A DNA stretch of 64,000 bases, from positions 124,001 through 188,000 of the forward strand of contig NZ_JAGGKT010000005.1 in assembly GCF_017873965.1 (NCBI RefSeq). Reading direction: 5' to 3'. A model generated the notes under the pieces. The model did no database searches and was not told the origin of the DNA. It saw nothing but the letters and a program-made list of their open reading frames with translations. Within the stretch, counting starts at the first letter, position 1. Every line of letters begins with the position of its first letter. Positions 1 to 8,361 of this stretch are shown here, piece by piece. Source of the DNA: Ammoniphilus resinae (GTDB lineage: Bacteria > Bacillota > Bacilli > Aneurinibacillales > RAOX-1). Made by a program: the position numbers and the translations under genes.

Positions 1-281
1 ATGATTTTGCCGTTGTCCGTGGATTCGATCAACGCCATATGCGCCGCATTTTGCTCAAGTAGATCTGCCAATTTATTCATTAGCTTGGCTCTTTGTAAGC
101 CGGGAGTGTTGCGCCACGTCTTCTTAAAAGCCGTGCGTGCCGCGTCAATCGCATCTTCAACGTCTTTCTCACTCGCTTGAGGGATCAACGCCCACGCTTC
201 CCGGTTATATGGGTTGATGGATTCGAAGCTTTCACCGCTACTTCTCCATTCACCGTTGATAAACATTTGATACTTTTCCAT
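1..281 (-). CDS. Aldehyde dehydrogenase, N-terminal part (runs off the window)
   Basis: Reading leftward from an ATG at 279-281, 93 codons stay open to the window edge. The start is typical of NAD(P)-dependent aldehyde dehydrogenases (FINGEW, then SFESINPYN) and the visible part ends in the family motif ESTDNGK near residue 90. The Rossmann core and the catalytic Cys and Glu lie outside the window. A GGGGGG-rich ribosome site at 291-296 sits inside the end of the upstream dehydrogenase gene, leaving 2 bp between the two genes, so they are co-transcribed. The family oxidises an aldehyde or semialdehyde to the acid (or acyl-CoA). The 3-hydroxyacid dehydrogenase partner suggests a semialdehyde substrate, which is inference. 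The family call is firm; the substrate is unknown. Confidence 0.9.
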   Translation of the reverse strand, partial: MEKYQMFINGEWRSSGESFESINPYNREAWALIPQASEKDVEDAIDAARTAFKKTWRNTPGLQRAKLMNKLADLLEQNAAHMALIESTDNGKI

Positions 282-283
282 TC

Positions 284-1171
284 TTATTTCCCCCCTGTAA
301 AATCAATGTCCGCCCATTTTTCCCAAAGCTTCGCAATCGCTGCATAATCTAGATTCCCGTAGCCTTCCTGCTTAGCAATTTCGTAAACGGTGTGTGTGGA
401 TTGAATGTTGAAAAGAGGGACTCCCTGCTGTTGTGCTAGTTCGAGGGCCAAAACGGAGTCTTTCCGCGCATTGTCGAGGCTCATTCCCCCCTCGTAATCT
501 CCGTTCATAATCCGCTCGCCAAAACGATGTGTCAACGGTCGCAATAGTGCCGTTTCCCCGCGCAGCAACTCATACACACCATCCACAGAGATCCCCAGCT
601 TCACGCCGAGTGCCGCCGCTTCAACGATCAAGCCCATCACCGAGTGTGCCACCGCGTTGTTGATGACTTTTGCCGCCATCCCGGCACCGAGCGTCCCCAT
701 CACCTTGACTTCCGCTGCAATCGCCAGCAAGAATGGCTCGACGTCACGAGTTACGTTATCCGAATCCCCAATCAGCAGTGCTGCCGTCCGGTTTGCCATA
801 TGGGACACCCCTCCTAGGATGGCCGCATCGATCAGGTTAATCTGATAAGGTTTGCACACTTTTTGGAATGCCAACATGTCGTTGGGCAAAACGGTACTCG
901 TTTCGATGATCGTTGATCCTTTGGTCAGATGGGGACAGATGGTTCTTAACACATTTAATGAAATGTCGGCACGAGGCAAGGAGAACAGGATGACTTCGGC
1001 CATCGCAGCCAATTCCTCGAGGGAATCTACACAAGTAATCCCCTCGCTTTGGAGCTGTTCCCTTTTTGCCTGGTCCACATCAAAGGCAATGACATGAAAC
1101 TGCTTTGCAAGTTGTCTGGCAATCGTGCCGCCCATATTCCCAAGTCCGACTAAACCTACTTTGTTGGTCAA
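284..1171 (-). CDS. NAD(P)-dependent 3-hydroxyacid dehydrogenase (HIBADH / tartronate semialdehyde reductase family)
   Basis: A 295-residue protein, the normal length for the 3-hydroxyisobutyrate dehydrogenase/2-hydroxy-3-oxopropionate reductase family. The N-terminal Rossmann motif is GLVGLGNMGG (residues 7-16). The substrate-loop region with GGVS is at about 120, and the catalytic lysine of the family is in AKVINNA (about 167-173), followed by the all-helical C-terminal domain. It is the first gene of an operon with the aldehyde dehydrogenase and is divergent from a LysR gene, which probably controls it. The likely role is interconversion of a 3-hydroxyacid and its semialdehyde in the cytosol. 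Family members cannot be told apart by eye, so the substrate is left open. Confidence 0.88.
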   Translation of the reverse strand: MTNKVGLVGLGNMGGTIARQLAKQFHVIAFDVDQAKREQLQSEGITCVDSLEELAAMAEVILFSLPRADISLNVLRTICPHLTKGSTIIETSTVLPNDMLAFQKVCKPYQINLIDAAILGGVSHMANRTAALLIGDSDNVTRDVEPFLLAIAAEVKVMGTLGAGMAAKVINNAVAHSVMGLIVEAAALGVKLGISVDGVYELLRGETALLRPLTHRFGERIMNGDYEGGMSLDNARKDSVLALELAQQQGVPLFNIQSTHTVYEIAKQEGYGNLDYAAIAKLWEKWADIDFTGGK

Positions 1172-1245
1172 GGATGTTCCTCCTCTATGTTTTATGGTTA
1201 ATTTAAATTATAATAGAGTTCAAATATAAGTGAAAATAAAGGGAA

Positions 1246-1263
1246 TTTATAATTAACTATAAA
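1246..1263. promoter_or_regulatory. Candidate LysR operator in the divergent promoter region
   Basis: A perfect inverted repeat TTTATA-N6-TATAAA lies in the AT-rich 120-bp gap between the dehydrogenase operon and the LysR gene. The flanks extend it imperfectly (AA on the left, ATT on the right), and it fits the T-N11-A rule of LysR boxes. The position, just upstream of the regulator's ribosome site, suits autoregulation plus control of the divergent operon. This is inference from position and symmetry. Confidence 0.45.
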
Positions 1264-1291
1264 ATTATTTTATAATTAGGAGGGGGAGCAC

Positions 1292-2152
1292 ATGGATGAT
1301 TTGGATTGGACCCTTCTCACCTTGCTCGATCGGGAACGCAGTATTTCGGCGATTGCTCAGGAGCTTTTCATTACACAGCCTGCGTTGACTTATCGGGTGA
1401 AGAAAATGGAGAGCTATTTTCAGGCCCGGCTTTTTACCCGCACGAAAAAGGGTTTCCTCCCTACACCCGTGGGGGAGCTTGCGATCGAGTATGCGAAAAG
1501 CATGAAGAAGGAATTAAAAAAAGTCCAGGAGGATATCTTTTCCCTGGAAGGGAAAGTCAAGGGGAAAATCTATATCGGATCTTCGAGCGCTGTCGCCCAA
1601 TACCTGTTGCCTGACTTGCTTTCCAAGTTTAATGATCTATATCCTGATATTGAGCTAAATGTGGTGACTGGGTTTAGTTCGAGTTTGGTTCCTTTGCTGT
1701 ATGATGGGAAGATCCACGTGGCTTTTTTGCGGGAAGAAATCGAGTGGAATCATTATAAGCAGCTGTTGTCGACGGAGGGAATCTTTTTGGTTTCAAGGTC
1801 GCCTATTGAATTGGAAAAGCTTCCATCGTTGTCGCGATTGGACTATACGACGAACCCTTCTTTGCGGGGTCTGCTCGACGGTTGGTGGGCGCAGAATTTT
1901 CGCGTTCCTCCGAAGGTAACGATGAATGTAGATACGGCGGATACGTGCAAGGAAATGGTCCGGGCCGGTCTTGGCTACACCTTCTTGACAGAATTATGCT
2001 TGCGGTCGGAACAGGAGTTGTGCTGTGTTCCCCTTTTAAATTCGGCGGGCGTCCCTTTGAGCAGGCAAACCTGGCTGTATGGTACGGAGGAAGCAGTGAA
2101 CTTTATTGCTGTGCGGGAGTTTTTGGCGTTTATTTCGGGGGTGTTGGGGTGA
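1292..2152 (+). CDS. LysR-family transcriptional regulator
   Basis: 286 residues. The N-terminal winged helix-turn-helix (about 1-60) shows the LysR pattern SISAIAQELFITQPALTYRV, followed by FTRTKKGFLPTPVGE. A PBP2-type effector domain starts at about 90 (KIYIGSSSAVAQYLLP). The start follows a strong AGGAGGGGG site. It is divergent from the 3-hydroxyacid/aldehyde dehydrogenase operon and convergent with the TRAP binding protein gene, so it probably senses an organic acid and controls one or both. The effector is not predictable. Confidence 0.92.
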   Translation: MDDLDWTLLTLLDRERSISAIAQELFITQPALTYRVKKMESYFQARLFTRTKKGFLPTPVGELAIEYAKSMKKELKKVQEDIFSLEGKVKGKIYIGSSSAVAQYLLPDLLSKFNDLYPDIELNVVTGFSSSLVPLLYDGKIHVAFLREEIEWNHYKQLLSTEGIFLVSRSPIELEKLPSLSRLDYTTNPSLRGLLDGWWAQNFRVPPKVTMNVDTADTCKEMVRAGLGYTFLTELCLRSEQELCCVPLLNSAGVPLSRQTWLYGTEEAVNFIAVREFLAFISGVLG

Positions 2153-2153
2153 G

Positions 2154-2171
2154 GGGGCTGTTTCCAGCCCC
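2154..2171. terminator. Hairpin between convergent LysR and dctP genes
   Basis: GGGGCTG-TTTC-CAGCCCC, a 7-bp perfect stem with a 4-nt loop, followed on the plus strand by TATTTTCC. It begins just after the LysR stop and overlaps the dctP stop codon, so it may end transcription from both sides. The T tract is weak. Confidence 0.5.
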
Positions 2172-3220
2172 TATTTTCCTTCTGCCAGAATTTTATCGTA
2201 CATCTCAGATGCCCACGGATACTTCTGGAAGATTTCGTCATAAAGCGGCTTCATAGCGGCTATCATCTCTTCTTTAAATTCGTCGCTAGGCGTGGTAAAT
2301 TTGATTCCTTTCGATTCTAGGAATTTCTTATCATCATCATAGCTCTTTTCCATCAACTGAAATTCGTAATCGGCAGCAGTTTTAGATGCTTCTTCTATCA
2401 ACTTTTGCTGCTCTGGAGTTAGGTTATTATAAAAATTACTATTGATGATATAAATGTTAGGGCTAAACATATGGTTGGATTCCAATACGTCTGTTTGTAC
2501 CTCATACCAACCGGAAGCTCTTAGTGTCGCGATCGGATTATCCTGTCCATCCACTACTTTTTGTTCCAAAGCGGTGAATACCTCGGAAATCGGCATCGGC
2601 GTAACGTTCATTCCAAGCAATTCTCCCAATCGCAGATAGTTTGGAACGTTTGGCATGCGTACGCGCAATCCGCTGAAATCACTCATTTTTTCCGTCGTTT
2701 TGTTGCTGGAGAACATACGGAATCCATTCGCACTCCAAGCGAGCGGCTTCACACCTTGAGTACTTTCCAGATCACCAGAAATCTCATCCCCGATCGGACC
2801 GTTCAGCACCTTTTTCACGTGTTCATAGTCTTTAAATAAAAAGGGCCATTCTGGAATTGCCATTTTCTCCACATCGGACTGCATGCTCATTCCGGAAATC
2901 CCCATCTCGATCGTTCCATTGCGGACCCCGTCGTAAAACTCTTTCTCTGCACCAAGTTTGTTATTGTCGTAGATCTCAACTTTTAAAGCTCCCTTTGACC
3001 CTTCTTCAACCATCGGCTTGAACTTTTCACGAAGCGCAATATTCTGCGGATGATCTGTGGCAAAGAAGTTTGCCACCTTGATAACCTTTGCTTTAGCTGG
3101 TGCTCCGCTATCCTGCGCTTGTCCAACCGACTCAGTCCCCCCACTGCCACAGGCGGACAAAGCAACAGTAGTTGCTATAGCAACCGTTGACAGTAACGCA
3201 AATTTTTTGCTCTTTCTCAT
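2171..3220 (-). CDS. TRAP transporter substrate-binding lipoprotein (DctP family)
   Basis: 349 residues with a lipoprotein signal peptide (lipobox LSAC, Cys at about 24) followed by the DctP fold. Visible family motifs include IEMGISGMSM, the binding-site region RVRMPNVP and the conserved EVFTALEQKVVDGQDNP stretch (about 207-223). DctP proteins capture an organic acid anion outside the membrane and deliver it to a DctQ/DctM permease in the cytoplasmic membrane. No permease gene is adjacent, so this is an orphan unless it shares a distant permease. A TTGACA/TATTAT promoter lies upstream. Ligand unknown; the neighbouring semialdehyde dehydrogenases hint at a carboxylate. Confidence 0.92.
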   Translation of the reverse strand: MRKSKKFALLSTVAIATTVALSACGSGGTESVGQAQDSGAPAKAKVIKVANFFATDHPQNIALREKFKPMVEEGSKGALKVEIYDNNKLGAEKEFYDGVRNGTIEMGISGMSMQSDVEKMAIPEWPFLFKDYEHVKKVLNGPIGDEISGDLESTQGVKPLAWSANGFRMFSSNKTTEKMSDFSGLRVRMPNVPNYLRLGELLGMNVTPMPISEVFTALEQKVVDGQDNPIATLRASGWYEVQTDVLESNHMFSPNIYIINSNFYNNLTPEQQKLIEEASKTAADYEFQLMEKSYDDDKKFLESKGIKFTTPSDEFKEEMIAAMKPLYDEIFQKYPWASEMYDKILAEGK

Positions 3221-3305
3221 TTAGGATTCCCTCCAACGATAATGTTTTTGTTATTGTTTGAACTGTTTCATTATAAAACGAATTCAAAATTGTGATATGT
3301 GGTAT

Positions 3306-3334
3306 ATAATATATTAGATATAATTTTCTGTCAA
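3306..3334 (-). promoter_or_regulatory. Sigma-A type promoter of dctP
   Basis: On the minus strand TTGACA (3334-3329), a 17-bp spacer, then TATTAT (3311-3306). This is near consensus and lies about 85-115 bp upstream of the dctP ATG. The spacer and flanks are very AT-rich with partial dyads that could hold an operator. Confidence 0.6.
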
Positions 3335-3365
3335 CAAAAAAGGAGGGTGTGCTCATCCTCCTTTT
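3335..3365 (-). terminator. Rho-independent terminator of the 42-aa gene
   Basis: On the minus strand AAAGGAGG pairs with CCTCCTTTT, and the stem is followed by TTTTTTG. The left arm overlaps the end of the small coding sequence. It insulates that gene from the dctP promoter next to it. Confidence 0.7.
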
Positions 3366-3481
3366 CTATCTTGATCCCTACGGGTTTGCAGTTCCTTAAA
3401 TTCCTCTTCCGATAACACTCGCAGCTTATTTAATACCATGATCCATTTCTCTATTCGATTCGATGAGCGAGGATGTAACAC
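3353..3481 (-). CDS. Small hypothetical protein, 42 aa
   Basis: A short gene starting at GTG (3481) with an exact AGGAGG ribosome site at 3491-3496, 9 nt away, and ending in TGA at 3353 directly inside a rho-independent terminator. The product is basic and charged; its second half (VLSEEEFKELQTRRDQDRK) is predicted helical. I do not recognise the family. The combination of ribosome site, open frame and own terminator argues that it is a real single-gene transcription unit, but no conservation was tested. Confidence 0.5.
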   Translation of the reverse strand: MLHPRSSNRIEKWIMVLNKLRVLSEEEFKELQTRRDQDRKGG

Positions 3482-3602
3482 AGTTCTCTACCTCCTATTG
3501 TCCATAAAAGTTTCCTTAATACAAAATATGTGGGTTGGGTAAAAATGGTGTGTGTGGCTTTGGCCTGTCGGGTCGGTGGTATAGGGCCTATCCTTCGACT
3601 GT

Positions 3603-3630
3603 CCTGTGGGCACTATCCCCTGCGGTAAGG
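3603..3630 (+). repeat. Dispersed repeat 'CTCCCTTT' family, copy 1 (divergent)
   Basis: Carries CCTGTGGGCACTATCCC followed by CTGCGGTAAGG and matches the other copies (consensus about CCTGTGGGCA-WTCTCCCTTT-N3-TCAGGA). It lies 75 bp from copy 2 and upstream of the first 52-bp tandem array. Non-coding. Confidence 0.5.
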
Positions 3631-3677
3631 TGAAGGGTTTCATTTGGGGGATGAAGGGGGAGGTCAAGATTGCTGAG

Positions 3678-3711
3678 GATCTGTGAGCACTATCCCTTTT
3701 TGTCAGGGAGG
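3678..3711 (+). repeat. Dispersed repeat 'CTCCCTTT' family, copy 2
   Basis: CTGTGAGCACTATCCCTTTT followed by TGTCAGGGAGG, clearly the same element as at 19421, 24181, 49207, 57110 and 62696. The rest of 3482-3840 shows no gene or other recognisable signal; the open frames there look like chance. Confidence 0.6.
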
Positions 3712-3844
3712 TTGTTGGGTGGGGGCGTGTGTCCCTTCTGATCACGAGGTGCTGGGATCGCTGGATCTAATGGGATCTAATTACACCAATTGTATGGTTC
3801 ACCTAGACAAACGACAGCTCAGGGGTCTCCCCCTCGGCAATGAT

Positions 3845-4480
3845 CTTCATCAGGTTATGAAGTTCATACCAACCCTGGACAGGCGCAACATTAATCTTCA
3901 TCGGACTTATGAAGTTCTTACCAACTCTGGACTGTCGCAACATTAATCTTCATCGGACTTATGAAGTTCATATCAACCCTGGTGAGTCGCAACATTGATC
4001 TTCATCGAGCTTATGAAGTTCATACCAACCCTGGACTGTCACAACATTGATCTTCACCGGGCTTATGAAGTTCATACCAACCCTGGACAGGCGCAACATT
4101 GATCTTCATCGGGCTTATGAAGTTCATACCAACTCTGGACAGGCGCAACATTGATCTTCATCGGGCTTATGAAGTTCATACCAACCCTGGTGAGTCGCAA
4201 CATTGATCTTCATCGGGCTTATGAAGTTCATACCAACCCTGGACAGGCGCAACATTGATCTTCATCGGGCCGATGAAGATCATAACAACTTTGGACCGTC
4301 CTAATATTAATCTTCATAGGGCTTATGATGACCACATTTCCTTTGGCGAATCATCAAAACGGTCTTCATCGAGCTTATGATGACCACATTCCCTCTAGGG
4401 AATCATCAAAACGGTCTTCATAGGGCTTATGATGACCACATTTCCTCTGGGGAATCATTAAAACGGTCTTCATCGAGGCT
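3845..4480. repeat. 52-bp-period tandem array 1 (13 units, hybrid of two unit types)
   Basis: Thirteen cores (CTTCAT or CTTCAC) start at 3845, 3896, 3948, 4000, 4052, 4104, 4156, 4208, 4260, 4312, 4364, 4416 and 4468, that is every 52 bp (first step 51). The first nine or so units have the palindromic core TGATCTTCAT-N7-ATGAAGTTCA and a shared 25-bp linker (ACCCTGGACAGGCGCAACAT). The last units switch to GGTCTTCAT-N7-ATGATGACC with a different linker, the same type as the 43.2-kb array. Linkers are repeated rather than unique, so this is not a CRISPR. No open frame is maintained. Between the array and the adenine deaminase start there is only about 100 bp, with no riboswitch. Confidence 0.9.
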
Positions 4481-4579
4481 TACCGCTGCCACCTCCCCAC
4501 AATTCCTGCATTTTTCCGCCAGTCAAAGTATAAGTTATAGCAATCTGACTGAATAATAGGCAAAAAGGAGGGGATCGGG

Positions 4580-6361
4580 ATGGGCCAGCTGGATAATAAA
4601 AGTCTCATACACCGTATCGATGTCGCTGCGGGAAGGACTTCTGCGGATTTGATCATCACAAATGGAAAGATCATCGATGTTTTTAATGGAGACATCCTGG
4701 AGGGGGATGTGGTGATTGCGGATGGCACCATTGTGGCGATTGGGCCGTATGGGCCGCCTGCCCACGACCAACAGGTGACCGTGTGGAAGCAGCCAAAGGT
4801 AATCAACGCTGAAGGCCGTTACATCTGTCCCGCTTTTATCGATGGGCATGTCCACATCGAATCCGCACTAGTCACGCCACAGGAGTTTGCGAAGGCGCTT
4901 CTTCCCCACGGGGTGACCACGATTGTTACGGATCCGCATGAGATTGCAAACGTGGCGGGGACCGAAGGGATTCAATTCATGCTCGATTCCACGCAAGATC
5001 TCCCTTTTGACGCCTACTTCATGCTGCCATCGTGTGTGCCAGCTACTCCTTTTGAACATGCGGGGGCGATTCTTAAGGCGGAACAACTCAAACCGTTGCT
5101 TGCACATCCACGTGTTTTGGGGTTGGCAGAGGTGATGGACTTCCCTTCGGTCCAGGCAGCGGAGGAATCGATGATCGACAAACTTGTCGCGGCCCACCAA
5201 CACCGAATCGATGGCCACGCCGCGGGCATTAACTCCAACGGGATCAACATTTACATGACCGCGGGGATCCGCACAGATCATGAGTGTGTCACGGCGGAAG
5301 AGGTTCGAGTGCGTTTGCAAAGGGGCATGTATGTGATGATCCGGGAAGGGTCCGTGGCGAAAAATGCCAAGGCACTCTTTCCAGCAGTCACCGAGCGGAA
5401 TTCGCGGCGCTGTCTGTTTGTGACGGATGATAAGCATTTGGATGATTTGATGAAGGAGGGGAGCATCGACCACATTATTCGCCTGGCGATCAAGGAGGGG
5501 CTCTCCCCGCTCACGGCGATTCAAATGGGCACATTAAATCCGGCGGAATGTTTCAATCTCAACCACAAAGGAGCGATTGCACCCGGGTATGATGCAGATT
5601 TTCTTTTACTAGACGACCTAGAAAATATCACAATCCATCAAGTCTATAAAAATGGGAGTCTGATCGCAGAACAGGGAGAATCGGTAGAGACCCCCTTTTC
5701 TACTCCTCCGACCATCCCTGCCAACATCAAAAACAGTGTTCACCTGCCCCCACTGGACACAACCCATCTGCGGATCCCCCTCAAAGGGAATCGGGCGCAT
5801 GTGATCGAGATCATCCCCAATAACCTGGTAACGAACCACCTGATTGAGGAGGTCGAGCGAGATAACAACGGCACATTCACCCCTTCCAACGACAAAATAA
5901 AAATCGCGGTCATTGAGCGGCATCGGGCTTCCGGGCACATTGGGCTTGGCATCGTAAAGGGGTTGGGGCTGAAAAAAGGGGCAATCGCCTCGACTGTCGC
6001 ACATGATTCCCATAACCTGATCGTTGCCGGCACCAATGATGAAGACATGATCCTTGCGGCTAAGGAGCTCGAGAAAATTCAAGGAGGGCTGCTCATCGCC
6101 TGCGATGGTGAGGTCGTAGCCAGCCTGCCGTTGCCGATCGCGGGGCTGCTTTCTGATCAGATGGGAGACGTCGTCCTGAGGGAACTGGCGAAATTAAAGG
6201 AGGGTCTCAGCCAGGTTGGATTCAGCCAGCCTTTTAACCCCTTTTTGACGCTGTCCTTCCTCGCCCTGCCGGTAATTCCCGAGCTAAAAATTACGGACAG
6301 CGGGCTGTTTGATGTGGTCAACTTTCACCACATTGAGGTCGAAGCTTCTCCGACAGAATGA
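4580..6361 (+). CDS. ade: Adenine deaminase
   Basis: 593 residues, full length for adenine deaminase (adenine to hypoxanthine plus ammonia; cytosolic purine salvage and nitrogen release). The amidohydrolase metal site is at FIDGHVHIESA (about 95), with VTDPHEIANV and LAEVMDFP further on, and HAAGINS near 215; RTDHECVTAEEV and LFVTDDKH follow. The C-terminal part carries the conserved RHRASGHIGLG and AHDSHNLIVAGTND motifs. The ATG follows AAGGAGGGGATCGGG. Its 3' end overlaps the convergent MFS gene by 44 bp. No purine riboswitch is visible upstream. Confidence 0.95.
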   Translation: MGQLDNKSLIHRIDVAAGRTSADLIITNGKIIDVFNGDILEGDVVIADGTIVAIGPYGPPAHDQQVTVWKQPKVINAEGRYICPAFIDGHVHIESALVTPQEFAKALLPHGVTTIVTDPHEIANVAGTEGIQFMLDSTQDLPFDAYFMLPSCVPATPFEHAGAILKAEQLKPLLAHPRVLGLAEVMDFPSVQAAEESMIDKLVAAHQHRIDGHAAGINSNGINIYMTAGIRTDHECVTAEEVRVRLQRGMYVMIREGSVAKNAKALFPAVTERNSRRCLFVTDDKHLDDLMKEGSIDHIIRLAIKEGLSPLTAIQMGTLNPAECFNLNHKGAIAPGYDADFLLLDDLENITIHQVYKNGSLIAEQGESVETPFSTPPTIPANIKNSVHLPPLDTTHLRIPLKGNRAHVIEIIPNNLVTNHLIEEVERDNNGTFTPSNDKIKIAVIERHRASGHIGLGIVKGLGLKKGAIASTVAHDSHNLIVAGTNDEDMILAAKELEKIQGGLLIACDGEVVASLPLPIAGLLSDQMGDVVLRELAKLKEGLSQVGFSQPFNPFLTLSFLALPVIPELKITDSGLFDVVNFHHIEVEASPTE

Positions 6362-7457
6362 GCATCGCAATCGTGTAGGCGACGATCACATAGGGAAACA
6401 CGGAAAAAGTGGTTTTTGCCGCGAACCAGCCGAACAGTGGAGGCAAAAAAGCGCCGCCGATATTGGCGACGGCCATTTGGTAACCGATGATCCTTTGTGA
6501 GTGCTCTGTTCCAAAACGCTCTGGCGTGATGTGCAGCATACAGGGGTAAATCGGCGCACAGCCGAAGCCAACCAAGACCAATCCGATCAGCAGAAAAAGG
6601 GGCGGCAAGGGAACGATTAAGAGCACAGCCCCAACCAAGATGAGCCCTTGCCCGACGCGAATCAACGTCCGATTTTCGAAGCAAAAGGTGACAAAACCGG
6701 TGATCAACCGACCGAAGGTGACGCCGACATAAAACAAGGAAACCCAAAGAACTGCTGTGGCGACGGGCAGTTCTTTGGCGTTCACGAGAAAGCTGCTGCC
6801 CCACAAACTAATCGTTGCCTCCACCCCGATATAAAAGAAGAAAGCAAAGAGCGAGAGCTTCACTCCTTTGATCTGCGTCACTTTCCCCCGCACCGGGACC
6901 GTGCTAGCAGCCGCCATATCCCCCTTTTTCCATAGGGACAAGGAGAAAAGGAGCAGCAACACGATTGCAAACTGAATCACGCTTACGGTGAGATATCCTT
7001 TTCGCCAAGATTCCCCGCCGGCAATAAAGTGAGACATCAACAACGGTCCAAGAATCGCACCGATCCCCCAAAAGCAGTGCAGCCAACTCATGTGATGTGC
7101 TTTGTAATGTGTCGCCACATAGTGGTTGAGCCCCGCATCGACGGAGCCCGCGCCAAGACCTAGCGGCACCGCTAACAAAGCCAGCCATAGGACCGATGGG
7201 GATAAGGAGAACCCCAACAGGGCGACCGCCGTCATCATCACACTGACCCAAGTCACCCGACCGACTCCCCACTTTTGCAGGACAACTCCACTGTAAAAGC
7301 TAGAAACAATCGTCCCGCCGACGATGATCATCGAGAGGACTCCCGCCATTTCAATTGGCGCGACATATTCCTTGTGCATCACAGGCCACGCTGCACCAAG
7401 CATCGCATCGGGGAGTCCGAGACCGATAAAAGCTAGGTAGATGATGACTAATAGCAT
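6318..7457 (-). CDS. MFS transporter
   Basis: About 380 residues with twelve predicted membrane segments and a short cytoplasmic loop near the middle (KKGDMAAASTVPVRGKV), the layout of the major facilitator superfamily, FucP/sugar-like branch. The ATG at 7457 is chosen because GAAGGTGG overlaps an upstream GTG (7472) and is better spaced from 7457 (or a TTG at 7460). It is the last gene of an operon with the DctP protein and the TIM-barrel isomerase; the gap to the isomerase gene is under 25 bp. Substrate unknown, possibly a sugar or sugar acid. Its end overlaps the convergent adenine deaminase gene. Confidence 0.85.
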   Translation of the reverse strand: MLLVIIYLAFIGLGLPDAMLGAAWPVMHKEYVAPIEMAGVLSMIIVGGTIVSSFYSGVVLQKWGVGRVTWVSVMMTAVALLGFSLSPSVLWLALLAVPLGLGAGSVDAGLNHYVATHYKAHHMSWLHCFWGIGAILGPLLMSHFIAGGESWRKGYLTVSVIQFAIVLLLLFSLSLWKKGDMAAASTVPVRGKVTQIKGVKLSLFAFFFYIGVEATISLWGSSFLVNAKELPVATAVLWVSLFYVGVTFGRLITGFVTFCFENRTLIRVGQGLILVGAVLLIVPLPPLFLLIGLVLVGFGCAPIYPCMLHITPERFGTEHSQRIIGYQMAVANIGGAFLPPLFGWFAAKTTFSVFPYVIVAYTIAMLILSEKLRPQCGES

Positions 7458-7478
7458 CAAATAGAAAACCACCTTCGA

Positions 7479-8291
7479 TTAATCATGAAGAAGTTTTTGG
7501 ATATAGGTATACGCCCCTTGGGCTGCTTCCTCCGCGCTCGGCAAAGACAAGCACTCCATAGCAATATATCCCTGGTAGTCCGCTTTCTTCAAGGCATCCA
7601 ACACCTTTTTGAAATCAAAGAACCCCTTCCCTGGGTACATTCTATTATTATCCGCAAAATGGACATGACCCAATACATCCCGGGCACGCAAGATCGGGCC
7701 TTTGATTTCACTTTCTTCAATATTAATATGGAAGGTATCGATATGAAGCTTTAATAATTTACTGTCAAATTGACGGATGAAAGCGGCAGTGCTTTCGATC
7801 GATTGCAGGGCATCGCTTTCGAATCGATTGATAGCCTCCAATACGAGAGTCACTTGGTGCTTTCCCGCGAAGTCGAGGCAACGATTCAAACTTTCGATGA
7901 GGCGGTTTTCATAGGCTTGATAGTTTTCACTTTCCTTGACAAGTCCTTTGATCAGACCGATGATCACGACAGCTTCCGACTCCTTGGCGAAACGAATATG
8001 GGAACAAACTCTTTCGATCGCAAGCTCCCTCATTCGCTCATCCGGACTGGTTAAGCTAAGCTGGTCCATTGCGTATCCGAGCCCTGTTCCCAAAGAAGAA
8101 ATTCGGATATTCTTTTTCTGGCAGAAAGCAAGAATGGCTCTCTGGTCCACTTCCTCTGGATCTCGCGGATGCAATTCTACGGCATCGTAACCGATTTGTG
8201 CGGCTGTCTCGATTGCTTCTAGATAACTTCCTCTTAATACAAAGGGTGCCATGGCTGGTGCCGTTTCTGCTGCAGTTATACTTAATTTCAT
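7479..8291 (-). CDS. Sugar phosphate isomerase/epimerase (AP endonuclease-2 type TIM barrel)
   Basis: 270 residues, the usual size for xylose-isomerase-like TIM barrels. Divalent-metal ligands are visible in order: Glu in TLVLEAINR (about 152), Asp and His in LHIDTFHIN (about 182-187), His in GHVHFADNN (about 212) and Glu in YIAMECLS (about 245). Such enzymes interconvert keto-sugars or epimerise them. It lies between a DctP gene (70 bp upstream) and an MFS gene, suggesting catabolism of an imported sugar or sugar acid. The exact substrate cannot be read from the sequence. Confidence 0.88.
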   Translation of the reverse strand: MKLSITAAETAPAMAPFVLRGSYLEAIETAAQIGYDAVELHPRDPEEVDQRAILAFCQKKNIRISSLGTGLGYAMDQLSLTSPDERMRELAIERVCSHIRFAKESEAVVIIGLIKGLVKESENYQAYENRLIESLNRCLDFAGKHQVTLVLEAINRFESDALQSIESTAAFIRQFDSKLLKLHIDTFHINIEESEIKGPILRARDVLGHVHFADNNRMYPGKGFFDFKKVLDALKKADYQGYIAMECLSLPSAEEAAQGAYTYIQKLLHD

Positions 8292-8361
8292 TTGTATCCC
8301 TCCATTTCATCGTGAAACTAGAATAGCTAGCGATTCGCTAGCTACTCCAACAAGACTTCTA

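Noticed and set aside
3683-3946. 87-residue open frame across the dispersed repeat and start of array 1
   Set aside because: No ribosome site, composition follows the DNA repeats, no protein-like pattern.
3845-4480. CRISPR array
   Set aside because: The period is regular and the core palindromic, but the 'spacers' are near copies of one another rather than unique, and no cas genes are present.
4480-4579. Purine riboswitch before adenine deaminase
   Set aside because: The leader is only about 100 bp after the array and lacks the three-way junction motifs and a terminator.
4868-5524. 218-residue open frame antisense to adenine deaminase
   Set aside because: His/Arg-rich shadow of a conserved gene.
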